The notes under the pieces: generated by a model | The model's database searches: none | Told to the model about the DNA's origin: nothing | The model's input: the letters and a program-made list of their open reading frames with translations, nothing else | Origin: SAR202 cluster bacterium | GTDB lineage: Bacteria; Chloroflexota; Dehalococcoidia; UBA3495 | DNA length: 63,632 nucleotides | Direction: 5' to 3' | Assembly: GCA_009392775.1 (NCBI GenBank) | Contig: VFFT01000071.1 | Span: 1 to 63,632, forward strand | Shown: piece by piece, positions 34,930 to 43,667 of the stretch | How the letters are laid out: each line of letters begins with the position of its first letter | Position numbering within the stretch: the first letter of the stretch is position 1 | Program-made: the position numbers and the translations under genes

Positions 34930-34962
34930 CGAACCTTGGTTCGTGTGACTCGTTAAGAATAT

Positions 34963-35451
34963 TCAGAGCGATTTAACATAATGTTCAACTGTTAATAGTC
35001 CGTATTCTTCTTTATGTGTCTTCATATATCCGTTGGTCTTATACATACGTATTGCTGGGGCTAAGTGACTTACAGTAGACAGAAAGATGCGCCCGTAGCT
35101 CTGATCTCTGCAGAATTGATCTACGGTGTTTAGTAGTAATGTACCTATACCTTTCCGACGAGCGTCTCGTGACACACTCATGCGTCTCAACTCGGCTGAC
35201 TCTTTACTGTGGTGCTGGATGGCTACTGTCCCTTTGATTTCCCCCGATACCTCTGCAATCCAAAAATTACTATGATCATAGGTCTTGTAGTGTGTAGTTA
35301 TGTCCTTAAGGTCTAGACTTAGAGACTTTCTTATATATGACCTTACCTCAGGTTCAAATGGTTGGCCGATGGCGAAATCCAGTTGCCCGTTAACAAATAG
35401 TTGTCTGACTGACAGATAATCGTCTGGTTGGTATTCGCGTATGTATACCAA
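34963..35451 (-). CDS. GNAT-family N-acetyltransferase
   Basis: About 162 residues from TTG 35451, which gives the usual beginning VYIREYQPDDYLSVRQLF and has AGGG just upstream; the frame is open to TTG 35472. The acetyl-CoA motif is RRMSVSRDARRKGIGTLLLNTV (the R/Q-x-x-G-x-G/A signature as RRKGIG). FWIAEVSGEIKGTVAIQ precedes it. The acceptor is unknown. It is convergent with the EthD-like gene and stands downstream of the YchF-like gene on the same strand. Confidence 0.85.
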   Translation of the reverse strand: MVYIREYQPDDYLSVRQLFVNGQLDFAIGQPFEPEVRSYIRKSLSLDLKDITTHYKTYDHSNFWIAEVSGEIKGTVAIQHHSKESAELRRMSVSRDARRKGIGTLLLNTVDQFCRDQSYGRIFLSTVSHLAPAIRMYKTNGYMKTHKEEYGLLTVEHYVKSL

Positions 35452-35506
35452 GGTTACCCTATCGTTAAGCAATACTTCATTTGATTAATTAAACGTTACT
35501 GCTAGT

Positions 35507-36592
35507 TTACACGTTGATGAGGAAATGTATGATGTCGCCATCTTTAACTGGATACGTTTTGCCCTCTGACCTGAGGACCCCTTCCTTTCGCCCCTGTGCA
35601 AGACTGCCACATCGAGTAAGATCTTCATATGGTATGACTTCGGCCCTTATAAAGCCACGGGAGAAGTCTGTATGAATAGTGCCTGCAGCGTCTTGTGCGG
35701 GGAGTCCGGCTGGTATACTCCAAGCCCTGACCTCGTCTTCACCTACGGTTAAAAATGACGCCAGGCCGAGGGTTGAGTAAGTCATTCGTATAACCTGGGT
35801 TAGAGCAGATTCTCCCAAACCGAGGTCCCTTCTAAACTCAGCCTCTTCTTCATCTGACATTAGCGCTAGTTCAGATTCCAATTTTGCGGATAAGCTTACT
35901 TCACCTAACTCGGGGTCTATGTCATAGTCCCAATCGACATTTTGGAGAGTTATGGGGTCCGAAGTTTCACCAGTATTAAATGCTACTATTACTGGCTTGC
36001 CGGTAAGTAATTGATAATTAACCAAAAATGAATGCTCAGATTCAGTCAATTGTTGTCTTCTTAACGGGATACCATCTTCCAAACCTTGCTTAACCTTTTT
36101 CACAATCTCCTGTTGTTTTACTACGTTAGGCCTTTCAGAAGCTTTAGACTTCTTGATAGAGTCTTCTAATCTATCTACTGCTCTGTCAAGAATCTCAAGA
36201 TCTGCAAATAGGATTTCATTTAGCATTGTAGACAAGTCGTCTTTAGGATCAATCTTATTAGCCGGATGAATGACACTGGGGTCATCAAAAGCTCTTACTA
36301 CAATGAGAAACGCATCGGCTCCTTGTAATAAATTCCGGTACTGCCCAGCAATGCCTTGAGATTTAGATTCGTGGTTAGAGCCAGGAATATCAAAATACTT
36401 TATTTCCGCGTGTATTATCTTTTTGGGATTATACATTTCAGACAACACGTCTATGCGCTTGTCCGGAACTTTTGTAACGCCTATATGGACTTCTGACATC
36501 CCTCCACCAGTGGTTTCAGCAGCCCCTTTGGTTAATGCATTAAATACAGTGGTCTTTCCACTTTGTGATAATCCGATTATTCCAACATCCAT
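35507..36592 (-). CDS. YchF/Obg-like P-loop NTPase with C-terminal DUF933 domain
   Basis: 361 residues. The P-loop is GLSQSGKTTVFNAL at about 7-20; KYFDIPG is the switch II region. The base-recognition motif is FNTGE rather than NKxD, as in YchF, whose members prefer ATP. Residues about 280-361 (SFLTVGEDEVRAWSIPAG, TDFSRGFIRAEVI) are the TGS-like/DUF933 domain. The family is linked to ribosomes and stress responses. ATG 36592 is weakly supported by AAAGG. It lies 22 bases from the thiolase-like gene upstream on the same strand. Confidence 0.88.
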   Translation of the reverse strand: MDVGIIGLSQSGKTTVFNALTKGAAETTGGGMSEVHIGVTKVPDKRIDVLSEMYNPKKIIHAEIKYFDIPGSNHESKSQGIAGQYRNLLQGADAFLIVVRAFDDPSVIHPANKIDPKDDLSTMLNEILFADLEILDRAVDRLEDSIKKSKASERPNVVKQQEIVKKVKQGLEDGIPLRRQQLTESEHSFLVNYQLLTGKPVIVAFNTGETSDPITLQNVDWDYDIDPELGEVSLSAKLESELALMSDEEEAEFRRDLGLGESALTQVIRMTYSTLGLASFLTVGEDEVRAWSIPAGLPAQDAAGTIHTDFSRGFIRAEVIPYEDLTRCGSLAQGRKEGVLRSEGKTYPVKDGDIIHFLINV

Positions 36593-36614
36593 ATATGATT
36601 TATACCTTTTGTTT

Positions 36615-37796
36615 CTAGTCTCTGGCTAAGACGACTGTACCGGTAGATGAAAGAGCCCCGCCGGTTCCGTTAACTATAGATATCTTAGCATTTTGACTTG
36701 GATTTGATTTATTTTTAACTTGTCGATCACCTACTTCACCGCGAAGCTGTCGTACTGCCTCAACTAGTAGGAAGCTACCGTACATACCAGGATGGGTGTA
36801 CGACAGGCCTCCACCATTTGTGTTTAACGGGAAGTCGCCCCCCGGTGCTGTCCGTTGACCCGCTACAAAGTCTGCGGCTTCTCCAGGTTTGCAGAAACCT
36901 AGCCCTTCAAGAGTTATCATCACGGTATAGGTGAATGAGTCATATATCATAGTTAGGTCTATGTCATTGTGAGTTAAACCTGCTCGTGATAAAGCAACAG
37001 GTCCAGTCTCTCGTGATACAGAGGATGTGAAATCTGGCATCATGCTAACAATATTGTGGTCGTGGGCCTCTGCGGCTCCTAAAACCCATATAGGCTCTTT
37101 TCGGCAATTCTTGGCTTTCTCTGCGGACGTGACTATTATTGCGGCTCCAGAGTCTGTGACTAAACAGCAATCGACTAAGTGAAAAGGCCAAGCGACCCAC
37201 CTTGAGTCGTGGTAATCATTAAAAGAGAGTGGGGTATCGTGCATTACAGCTTTAGGGTTTAAGTTTGCCCATTTTCTCGTCGCAACTGCTATCTCAGCCA
37301 TTCCTTGGCGTGTTTTATCTTCACCGTATTGGTGCATGTATCTGGTACAGGCCATTGCGTAATTAATTGGTTGGCCAATCATGCCGTATGGAAATTCGTA
37401 TTGGGAGACCGGAAGGTTTGGGTCAGTAGGAATTCTGGCTCTAGTTGATCTACCTGCCTGACCGTGTGTGATCAAGGCTACATCACAATATCCTGCTCTA
37501 ATGGCTGCTAGAGCATGTGCTACGTGTATGACAAAGGAAGAACCCCCGACGGATGTATTGTCAGTGAAGCTAGGTGTTATCCCTAGGTATTCTGCTGTCG
37601 CCAAAGAGGAGAAGCCGGCTGTGAATACCCCGTTCACATCTGATTTAGATAGGCCAGCATCCTCTAGGGCATTTGATGCGGCTTCCGCGTGGTGCTGCAA
37701 AGATGATTTATTTGGAACAGTTCCCATTTCATCAGATTCAGCGACTCCAACTATAGCGATATCGCGTTCGTTTCTAAAAGAATTACTCATTCCCAT
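36615..37796 (-). CDS. Thiolase-fold protein (SCP-x-like), catalytic cysteines not evident
   Basis: 393 residues with the thiolase/SCP2-type fold: ALEDAGLSKSDVNGVFTAG, then SVGGSSFVIHVAHALAAIRAG at the nucleophile region and NTNGGGLSYTHPGMYG with the catalytic histidine. At the usual Cys-Ala-Ser-Gly nucleophile position the sequence has GGSS. At the usual C-terminal cysteine the text is NGTGGALSSTG. Members like this are commonly named acetyl-CoA acetyltransferase, but the reaction is uncertain. Starts at 37796 and 37790 are both possible; AAAGG suits the second better. No DUF35 partner is next to it. Confidence 0.8.
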   Translation of the reverse strand: MGMSNSFRNERDIAIVGVAESDEMGTVPNKSSLQHHAEAASNALEDAGLSKSDVNGVFTAGFSSLATAEYLGITPSFTDNTSVGGSSFVIHVAHALAAIRAGYCDVALITHGQAGRSTRARIPTDPNLPVSQYEFPYGMIGQPINYAMACTRYMHQYGEDKTRQGMAEIAVATRKWANLNPKAVMHDTPLSFNDYHDSRWVAWPFHLVDCCLVTDSGAAIIVTSAEKAKNCRKEPIWVLGAAEAHDHNIVSMMPDFTSSVSRETGPVALSRAGLTHNDIDLTMIYDSFTYTVMITLEGLGFCKPGEAADFVAGQRTAPGGDFPLNTNGGGLSYTHPGMYGSFLLVEAVRQLRGEVGDRQVKNKSNPSQNAKISIVNGTGGALSSTGTVVLARD

Positions 37797-37930
37797 ATAC
37801 CTTTCTCACGTCTTATATAATAAAGGTCGAAGTTTATTCTGATCCGCTTAACCATGACTGATGGTACAACAACCTGTAGGCTTAGGACAATGGTGGTTCC
37901 TCTTGTATGCTCGCTCCGAATCAGGAGGTG

Positions 37931-38001
37931 TCTTTCTGAATCCACGTGTTAAAATACTACCGGATGAACGGAATGGTTTAAGTTCATCCATATCAGAAAG
38001 A
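37931..38001 (+). promoter_or_regulatory. Two-tier hairpin just upstream of the EVE gene ribosome-binding site
   Basis: Outer arms TCTTTCTGA (37931-37939) and TCAGAAAGA (37993-38001) enclose inner arms GGATGAAC (37962-37969) and GTTCATCC (37982-37989). All pairs are perfect. The outer arm ends directly at GAAGG, the ribosome-binding site of the EVE gene at 38013. It could control translation or be a protein-binding palindrome. Confidence 0.6.
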
Positions 38002-38012
38002 GAAGGTGAATC

Positions 38013-38576
38013 ATGCCTCGCAACTTCTGGATGATCACTTGTAATGAAGAAAACTTCCAGATCACTAAACGTCAGGGTTTCGTGTGTCAGGGTCTTAAAG
38101 GTCAATACCGGCGTAAAGTACAAAGGGTCGAGATCGGCGATAGGCTGTTGTATTACGTTACTGGTATAAGATGTTTCACTGCTACAGCAACGCTGACTTC
38201 TTCTTACCGTGAGGAAGAGACAGTAATATGGCAGAATGAAGGTAAAGCTGACTGGCCGTTTAGAATAGACATTGAGTCGGAAGTGGTTCTAGATGAAGAT
38301 CAATATATTAACGCAGGTCTCCTAGCTCATAGGTTAGATTACGTTAGGCGATGGCCTCCAGAGAACTGGTATATGGCTTTTCAAGGTAATCTTCATTTAC
38401 TACCTAAAAACGATTTTTTCTTAATTGAAGAAGAGATGAAAAAGCTTAAGTTTGGCCCAGAGTACAAGCCTCAAATAGAGCCACCTCCTGAGCGGTCGAA
38501 GTCCAGAGGTAGAAGAAATCGTGGTGGAAATCGCAATTCCAATAAAGCTGTCGCAGGGAATGCGCCGGGGGAATAG
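38013..38576 (+). CDS. EVE-domain (PUA-like) protein with a basic tail
   Basis: 187 residues. The N-terminus has FWMITCNEENF, then GDRLLYYVTGIRCFTATATLTS and WPFRIDIE, typical of EVE domains, which bind modified bases in DNA or RNA. Residues about 155-187 are a low-complexity basic tail rich in R, G and N (RSKSRGRRNRGGNRN), probably nucleic-acid binding. Stand-alone EVE proteins are widespread; some act in defence or RNA modification sensing. ATG 38013 has GAAGG seven bases upstream, beside the hairpin at 37931. It is convergent with queG. Confidence 0.82.
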   Translation: MPRNFWMITCNEENFQITKRQGFVCQGLKGQYRRKVQRVEIGDRLLYYVTGIRCFTATATLTSSYREEETVIWQNEGKADWPFRIDIESEVVLDEDQYINAGLLAHRLDYVRRWPPENWYMAFQGNLHLLPKNDFFLIEEEMKKLKFGPEYKPQIEPPPERSKSRGRRNRGGNRNSNKAVAGNAPGE

Positions 38577-38580
38577 CACG

Positions 38581-39714
38581 CTATCCCGTTATATGTGAAA
38601 CCGCTGATTGGAGCTCTTCTATAACTTCTGGGTCAGTTTCTATTGAAAGTTGACCTATCAAGGCTAGTTCTGAGCGCTGGCCTCCGATTTTGCCTAGCGC
38701 CCATGCTGAGTGCCCTCTAACTATGGGTGAATCTGATTTCAATGCATATGTTAGGGCAGGGATGGAATCTGGTGATCCTATATTTCCTAGTACTACGCAG
38801 GCATTCCTTTGCATACCGTGATATTTAGAACGCATTATTGGAGTTCCGGAGAATTCCTCCCGAAATTCCTCCTCAGACATAGTGAGTATATTAATTAGGT
38901 CCAGAGATTGCCTGCTGTTAACTTTGAATAAAGGCTCTCTAGAAAGTTGCGACTTGGTGTTTACGGGACATACGTCTTGACAGATATCACATCCAAACAC
39001 CCATTCACCGATGGCATCCCGTAACTCAGTAGGGATAGGGCCTCTGTTTTCGATTGTCAGATGGGATATACAACGTGAGTTATCAATGGTGTAAGGATCT
39101 GTGATGGCATTGGTGGGACACTGTTCAATACATCTAGTACAGGTGCCGCAATGCTTTTTCAGTGGTAGATCTATCTCTAGATCCAGATCAGTAATGATCT
39201 GCCCTAAAAACACCCATGACCCTAATTCTGGGGATAACAGGTTCGTGTTCTTTCCTATCCATCCTATACCGGAGCGACGTGCAACAGATCTGTCTAGCAT
39301 TGGACCATCGTCAATGTACCATCGTGCATTGAAGTTGTTGCCTAGAATCTTTGTGATGTTATCCACCAATAACTTCATCCTCTTCTTTACTACCCTATGG
39401 TAATCTTTGCCCCACGCATACACCGCTACTTTCCCCATAGCTTTATTCTGGGAGTTAGTGTCACGGCTCTGGTAATAATTAATCCCTACCGAAATTATTG
39501 ATCTTGCTCCTTGCAGTAAAATAGACGGATCTGTTCCTCTGACGACTCTACTTTCGTTGAACCAAGGCAACCCCGCCATTTTGCCTGATTGTATGCGTTC
39601 AATTGCTATATCCCTATCTGCGCTAAAAGGTTCTGCTGAGGTTATATTGCACAGATCAAAGTTGAGCTCACTAGCTAAACTCTTAACTATATTTGTCAAT
39701 TCACTGCTGTTCAT
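38581..39714 (-). CDS. queG: Epoxyqueuosine reductase
   Basis: 377 residues. Two [4Fe-4S] motifs are seen: CGTCTRCIEQCPTNAI and CDICQDVCPVNTK. Ahead of them is the cobalamin-binding DUF1730 part with GKVAVYAWGKDYH and RSGIGWIGKNTNLL. The C-terminal 90 residues (ALTYALKSDSPIVRGHSAWALGKIG) form HEAT repeats that bind tRNA. It reduces epoxyqueuosine to queuosine in tRNA anticodons and needs cobalamin. Other queuosine genes are not in the window. ATG 39714 lacks a clear ribosome-binding site. Confidence 0.95.
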   Translation of the reverse strand: MNSSELTNIVKSLASELNFDLCNITSAEPFSADRDIAIERIQSGKMAGLPWFNESRVVRGTDPSILLQGARSIISVGINYYQSRDTNSQNKAMGKVAVYAWGKDYHRVVKKRMKLLVDNITKILGNNFNARWYIDDGPMLDRSVARRSGIGWIGKNTNLLSPELGSWVFLGQIITDLDLEIDLPLKKHCGTCTRCIEQCPTNAITDPYTIDNSRCISHLTIENRGPIPTELRDAIGEWVFGCDICQDVCPVNTKSQLSREPLFKVNSRQSLDLINILTMSEEEFREEFSGTPIMRSKYHGMQRNACVVLGNIGSPDSIPALTYALKSDSPIVRGHSAWALGKIGGQRSELALIGQLSIETDPEVIEELQSAVSHITG

Positions 39715-39768
39715 ATAAGGTTCGGTAACCCTCAGGCTTCAGATGTGGACTCATACTGATTTTGCTAA

Positions 39769-40284
39769 CTAAATGTTTTCACCTTGATATCTACCGTCGT
39801 ATTTTTGTTGTGTTGGTGAATCTAGCCAAATAAACACGAGCTGCATAACACGAGCATTCTTCTGGATGTTGTACCCGCCGGGATGATAGATATTCATCAA
39901 TGCTTGAGAGCGTCCGCTGTAGCCAGCGTCCCATACGGCAGTATGTATTGCGACGCCACTCCTTAACAAACTTGATCTCGGGCGTCCGAGGGCCATAAGG
40001 TCTACCGGCAGGGATACGATTTCATTGAATGTTATAAGAAAAGAGCCTTGTGGAAGATGCAACCGGTCTTCTTTATCAAATTCTAGGAGTGACGTTTCAG
40101 AAGTATTTCTGTCGTTTTGTTCTTTACCGATGCGCCCAGGGGTGTCGAGTGTATGAACGCTGCTTAAAGTAACATCAAAACCATTCGGTTGTATCTGTTC
40201 TTCTAGCGATAGATATTCGGCGATCAACGGAGGAGACCCGTTGATGAGACTAAATATAGTTTGATTGCTGAGGGTTCCTGTCAT
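39769..40284 (-). CDS. dUTPase/dCTP deaminase superfamily protein
   Basis: 171 residues. GRPRSSLLRSGVAIHTAVWDAGYSG contains the SSL and the GxxH...DxGY motifs of the dUTPase/dCTP deaminase fold. QPNGFDVTLSS lies near the N-terminus, and the flexible tail QKYDGRYQGEN at the C-terminus closes over the nucleotide in trimers. It would convert or hydrolyse deoxynucleotides (dUTP or dCTP) to keep uracil out of DNA. The split between the two activities cannot be decided by eye. It stands downstream of groEL after a terminator. Confidence 0.85.
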   Translation of the reverse strand: MTGTLSNQTIFSLINGSPPLIAEYLSLEEQIQPNGFDVTLSSVHTLDTPGRIGKEQNDRNTSETSLLEFDKEDRLHLPQGSFLITFNEIVSLPVDLMALGRPRSSLLRSGVAIHTAVWDAGYSGRSQALMNIYHPGGYNIQKNARVMQLVFIWLDSPTQQKYDGRYQGENI

Positions 40285-40310
40285 ATAAAAACAACCATAC
40301 TCTTAGTAGT

Positions 40311-40353
40311 AAAACACCTCGGAGATGGCATAGGATGATCTCCGAGGTGTTTT
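40311..40353 (-). terminator. Intrinsic terminator downstream of groEL
   Basis: Perfect 16-base arms at 40311-40326 and 40338-40353 (core ACACCTCGGAGAT) with an 11-base loop. On the minus strand it ends in TTTT. It lies just after the groEL stop and before the dUTPase-like gene. Confidence 0.9.
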
Positions 40354-40374
40354 ATAACAGGCTTTGTTTTTTGG

Positions 40375-42000
40375 TTAGTCGTGCATGAAATCTTGTATAT
40401 CAGCCGGCAGCGGCTCGAACTTAGGTATTTCAGTTACTACAGCTTGCGTTGTAAGTATCATTCCCGCAACGCTTCCGGCATTCTGAAGTGCACTTCTGGT
40501 TACTTTTGCTGGGTCGATGACGCCTTTCTGAACGAGATTAGTATATTCTCCGATTTCGGCATCAAATCCCCAATCGTCCTTACCGTCTCTAACATGTTCC
40601 AAAACGACTTCTCCAGAGTATCCGGCATTTTGGGCGATTAGCATTAATGGAGCGCCGAGTGCGCTTTTCACGATTTTCACTCCTAAAGCTTCTTCGCCGG
40701 TTAGTTGGTTTTCAAGTTGATCAAGCACGTGTTCGGCTCGAACAAGAGTTACTCCCCCGCCTGGGACTATGCCTTCTTCTACGGCAGCCCGTGTAGCTGA
40801 CAGTGCGTCTTCGGTTCGAGATTTACGCTCGTTTAATTCCGGTTCAGTAGCAGCGCCAACTTTGATTACAGCTACGCCTCCTGCAAGGGCGGCAAGCCTC
40901 TCTTGCAGTTTTTCTCTGTCATAGTCCGAGGTGGTATCTTCTATTTGGACTCGTAATTGTTCGACGCGGCCGTGTATATCGTCTGAAGAACCAGTTCCCT
41001 CGACTATAGTGGATTCATCTTTAAGACAGACTATTCTTCTAGCGCTACCCAAATGGTGTAGTTCGACGGAGTCTAGAGATAAGCCAGTGTCACTACTGAC
41101 CACTGTACCCCCTGTCATTATTGCCAGGTCTTCTAGTAATGCTTTCCTACGGTCGCCAAACCCCGGTGCTTTGATAGCAACACAGCTGATAGTCCCTCTC
41201 ATTTTGTTAACGACCAGTGTGGATAACGCTTCACCTTCTACATCTTCGGCTATTATCACTAGCGGTTTGCGATCGCCTTGAGCTATTTTTTCCAAGGTTG
41301 GTACTATGTCGTTGGCTGCTGATAGTTTTTGGTCAGTTAGTAGAAATCTGGGTTCGTCCAAAACTACTTCCATACGCTGTGCATCGGTTACAAAATGAGG
41401 TGATAAGTACCCTCTATCTAATCTCATCCCTTCGACTATTTCCAAGTCGTCTGTGAGGGTTTTGGACTCTTCGATTGTTATCACGCCCTCTCTGCCTACC
41501 TTGTCCATAGCTTCAGCGATTAGCTGTGCAATCCCTTCTTCATGAGCTGAGAGTGCAGCGACCTTAGCGACTTGCTCTTGATTTTCTACAGCCGTTGAGA
41601 TGTTTCTAATCTCAGTAACTACGGCATCGACGGCTTTATCTATTCCTGATTTGAGAAAGACAGGGCTGGCCCCTGAGGCCACGTTCTTAAATCCTTCGTT
41701 TACGATTGCTTTTGTTAGCACCACGGAAGTAGTGGTTCCATCACCGACGACGTCATTGGTTTTTGAGGCAGCCTCTTTTACCAGCTGAGCTCCCATGTTT
41801 TCGTAGGCGTCTGGTAGGTCTATTTCCTTTGCTACGGTCACTCCGTCACTACATACAACTGGAAGGGCCCAAACACGAGCGAGCAATACGTTTCTGCCGC
41901 TGGGTCCCAATGTGAGGCCCACAGCTTTCGCTAGTTCATCTACCCCTCGCATTAAACTGCTTCGCGCTTCTTCGTCAAAAACTAATTGTTTTCCTGCCAT
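40375..42000 (-). CDS. groL: Chaperonin GroEL (60 kDa)
   Basis: 541 residues. Conserved GroEL parts: [51 protein letters not shown] and the late [16 protein letters not shown]-dependent folding chaperone of the cytoplasm. No groES stands beside it. The C-terminus ends in [11 protein letters not shown] without the usual GGM-rich tail that lines the chamber. [11 protein letters not shown] departs from the typical GAPTITKDG segment. It may be a secondary chaperonin copy. A clear GGAGG precedes ATG 42000, and a TTGACA promoter lies upstream. No CIRCE operator was found. Confidence 0.93.
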   Translation of the reverse strand: MAGKQLVFDEEARSSLMRGVDELAKAVGLTLGPSGRNVLLARVWALPVVCSDGVTVAKEIDLPDAYENMGAQLVKEAASKTNDVVGDGTTTSVVLTKAIVNEGFKNVASGASPVFLKSGIDKAVDAVVTEIRNISTAVENQEQVAKVAALSAHEEGIAQLIAEAMDKVGREGVITIEESKTLTDDLEIVEGMRLDRGYLSPHFVTDAQRMEVVLDEPRFLLTDQKLSAANDIVPTLEKIAQGDRKPLVIIAEDVEGEALSTLVVNKMRGTISCVAIKAPGFGDRRKALLEDLAIMTGGTVVSSDTGLSLDSVELHHLGSARRIVCLKDESTIVEGTGSSDDIHGRVEQLRVQIEDTTSDYDREKLQERLAALAGGVAVIKVGAATEPELNERKSRTEDALSATRAAVEEGIVPGGGVTLVRAEHVLDQLENQLTGEEALGVKIVKSALGAPLMLIAQNAGYSGEVVLEHVRDGKDDWGFDAEIGEYTNLVQKGVIDPAKVTRSALQNAGSVAGMILTTQAVVTEIPKFEPLPADIQDFMHD

Positions 42001-42085
42001 AACATGAGCCTCCGAGATTATTCAAATAAGATAGCTATAAGTTTGAAACTACACTATCAGTGTTTATACACAATTCCGACTAACC

Positions 42086-42114
42086 AATATGCGATAATCT
42101 GTATTTCTTGTCAA
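42086..42114 (-). promoter_or_regulatory. Promoter for groEL (sigma-70 type)
   Basis: On the minus strand a perfect -35 TTGACA (42109-42114) is followed by a 17-base spacer and CATATT (42086-42091), matching the -10 consensus at four of six bases. It lies about 86 bases before the groEL ATG. Confidence 0.6.
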
Positions 42115-42161
42115 CAGTTTAACACCTTAGCTGAGATTTGTTGCAGTTTTCATCAGTTTGC

Positions 42162-42695
42162 TCATTGACGAGATAGAAAGTTCTCCAAATCTATAGGTAT
42201 TCCCCATTTCCTAATAGCAGTTTCAGATATGTATGGGGTAGGGAGGTTCTGTATCTCTATTCCCACTGTAGGATGAATTAATGAAGGTGCTATTTCTAAA
42301 AGAGGCACTAACACAAATGCTCTTTCTAGGATGCGAGGATGGGGGATCTGTAGGTCTGGTGATTCCAGTGAAATCACTTGATCTCCATAGAATAAGATGT
42401 CGATGTCTAATGAACGTGGGCCGTTTCTAAAGGACGGTTGTCGGCCCGCTAGTGTCTCGATTGATTGGACTAAGGATAGCAAACGTATCGGCTCATGCGA
42501 TGTGCGAACCCTTATTACGCAGTTTAAAAAATCTGGTTGATTGCTATAACCCCAAGGTTCAGTTTCATATATTGAAGAACAATCTTTTACGACGATATGA
42601 GATTGTGCTGATAACATGGATATACCATTAGAAATATTTTCTAATCTGTTACCCAGATTAGAACCGAGCCCTAGGTACACGTTTAATCGGGCCAA
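42162..42695 (-). CDS. folK: 2-amino-4-hydroxy-6-hydroxymethyldihydropteridine pyrophosphokinase
   Basis: 177 residues. LGLGSNLGNRLENI at the N-terminus, SSIYETEPWGYSNQPDFLNCV in the middle and the signature RNGPRSLDIDILFYGD are classic HPPK. The DIDILFYG aspartates bind Mg. It transfers pyrophosphate from ATP to the pterin in folate synthesis. TTG 42695 has GGAGG eight bases upstream inside folP and overlaps the folP stop by 13 bases, so translation is coupled. Confidence 0.95.
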   Translation of the reverse strand: MARLNVYLGLGSNLGNRLENISNGISMLSAQSHIVVKDCSSIYETEPWGYSNQPDFLNCVIRVRTSHEPIRLLSLVQSIETLAGRQPSFRNGPRSLDIDILFYGDQVISLESPDLQIPHPRILERAFVLVPLLEIAPSLIHPTVGIEIQNLPTPYISETAIRKWGIPIDLENFLSRQ

Positions 42696-43534
42696 TTAAC
42701 TGGCCTCCAATTCTTGACTATTGCATCGGACATTTTTGATACACGGATCATCTCTCGAACGTCGTGGACTCTGATGATGTCTGTGCCATAAGCTATCGAT
42801 AAAGCTATTGTAGCGGCAGTACCCTCAATACGTTCTTCTACTGGAAGGTCTAGGATTCTTCCGATCGTTGATTTTCTTGATGTCCCGATCAGTAAGGGGG
42901 TTTCCAGAACTTTGAATTCGGCTAATCTATTCAATATTTCTAAATTGTCCTCGGCAGTTTTTGCGAAACCTATTCCGGGGTCCAGTATTATCTCTGTGGC
43001 CGGTATGCCCTTTTCTATGGCTTGAAGTTTGCAGTTTTCAAGTTTGTTTATGACATCCGATACAACATCTTCGTAATTTGGAGAACGATCATTATGCATA
43101 AGGATAATAGGCGCCTTATGCTGGGCGGCTACTGAAAGAATCTTGGGGTCCGCTGTTCCTCCCCATATATCATTGATAACTGATGCTCCTGTGTCTAAAC
43201 ATTCTCTAGCTACTTCTGATTTGTAGGTGTCTATGCTAATAGGTATGTTAACCTTTGCTGCTACTGCACTGACTGCCGGTAGTAGACGATGAAGCTCATC
43301 TTCCTGCGTGACAGGTGTGTGCCCTGGCCTGGTAGATTCTGCTCCGATGTCCAGAAAGTCGGCACCTTCAGACTCAAAACGTAGTGCCTGTTCTACTATC
43401 TTTGCAATATCAGCATCCAGACCATCACCAGAAAATGAGTCAGGCGTAACGTTGATAATGCCCATCACATAGGTCCGGGTTCCCCATATTATGGATTCGT
43501 TATTTGCAACTTTGAGGTCAGCTATTTTTGTCAA
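42683..43534 (-). CDS. folP: Dihydropteroate synthase
   Basis: 283 residues. VMGIINVTPDSFSGDG, GADFLDIGAESTRPGH, SIDTYKSEVARECLDTGA, PIILMHND and LLIGTSRKSTIG give the complete DHPS barrel: the pterin-binding and pyrophosphate-binding loops. It joins 4-aminobenzoate to the pterin pyrophosphate made by FolK. The start is TTG 43534 with AGGG upstream. folK follows with an overlap; folB is absent from this unit. Confidence 0.95.
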   Translation of the reverse strand: MTKIADLKVANNESIIWGTRTYVMGIINVTPDSFSGDGLDADIAKIVEQALRFESEGADFLDIGAESTRPGHTPVTQEDELHRLLPAVSAVAAKVNIPISIDTYKSEVARECLDTGASVINDIWGGTADPKILSVAAQHKAPIILMHNDRSPNYEDVVSDVINKLENCKLQAIEKGIPATEIILDPGIGFAKTAEDNLEILNRLAEFKVLETPLLIGTSRKSTIGRILDLPVEERIEGTAATIALSIAYGTDIIRVHDVREMIRVSKMSDAIVKNWRPVNWPD

Positions 43535-43667
43535 TTACGTTCCCTAGCACTTAGGTAGTTTGGTGTCTCAATCAATTTTCGCATTGTACACCGCAGCCTA
43601 TTTATCTTGCACCGTTTGAGCGGTGTTTGCTAGCATGTGGCAAGAGTATATGGAATAAGGATTGGTA

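Noticed and set aside
37848..38123. Minus-strand frame of about 91 codons over the EVE gene start
   Set aside because: It overlaps the hairpin leader and the N-terminus of the EVE gene, and shows no family resemblance.
42001..42161. CIRCE heat-shock operator upstream of groEL
   Set aside because: No TTAGCACTC-N9-GAGTGCTAA-like repeat is present; only a sigma-70 type promoter is visible.
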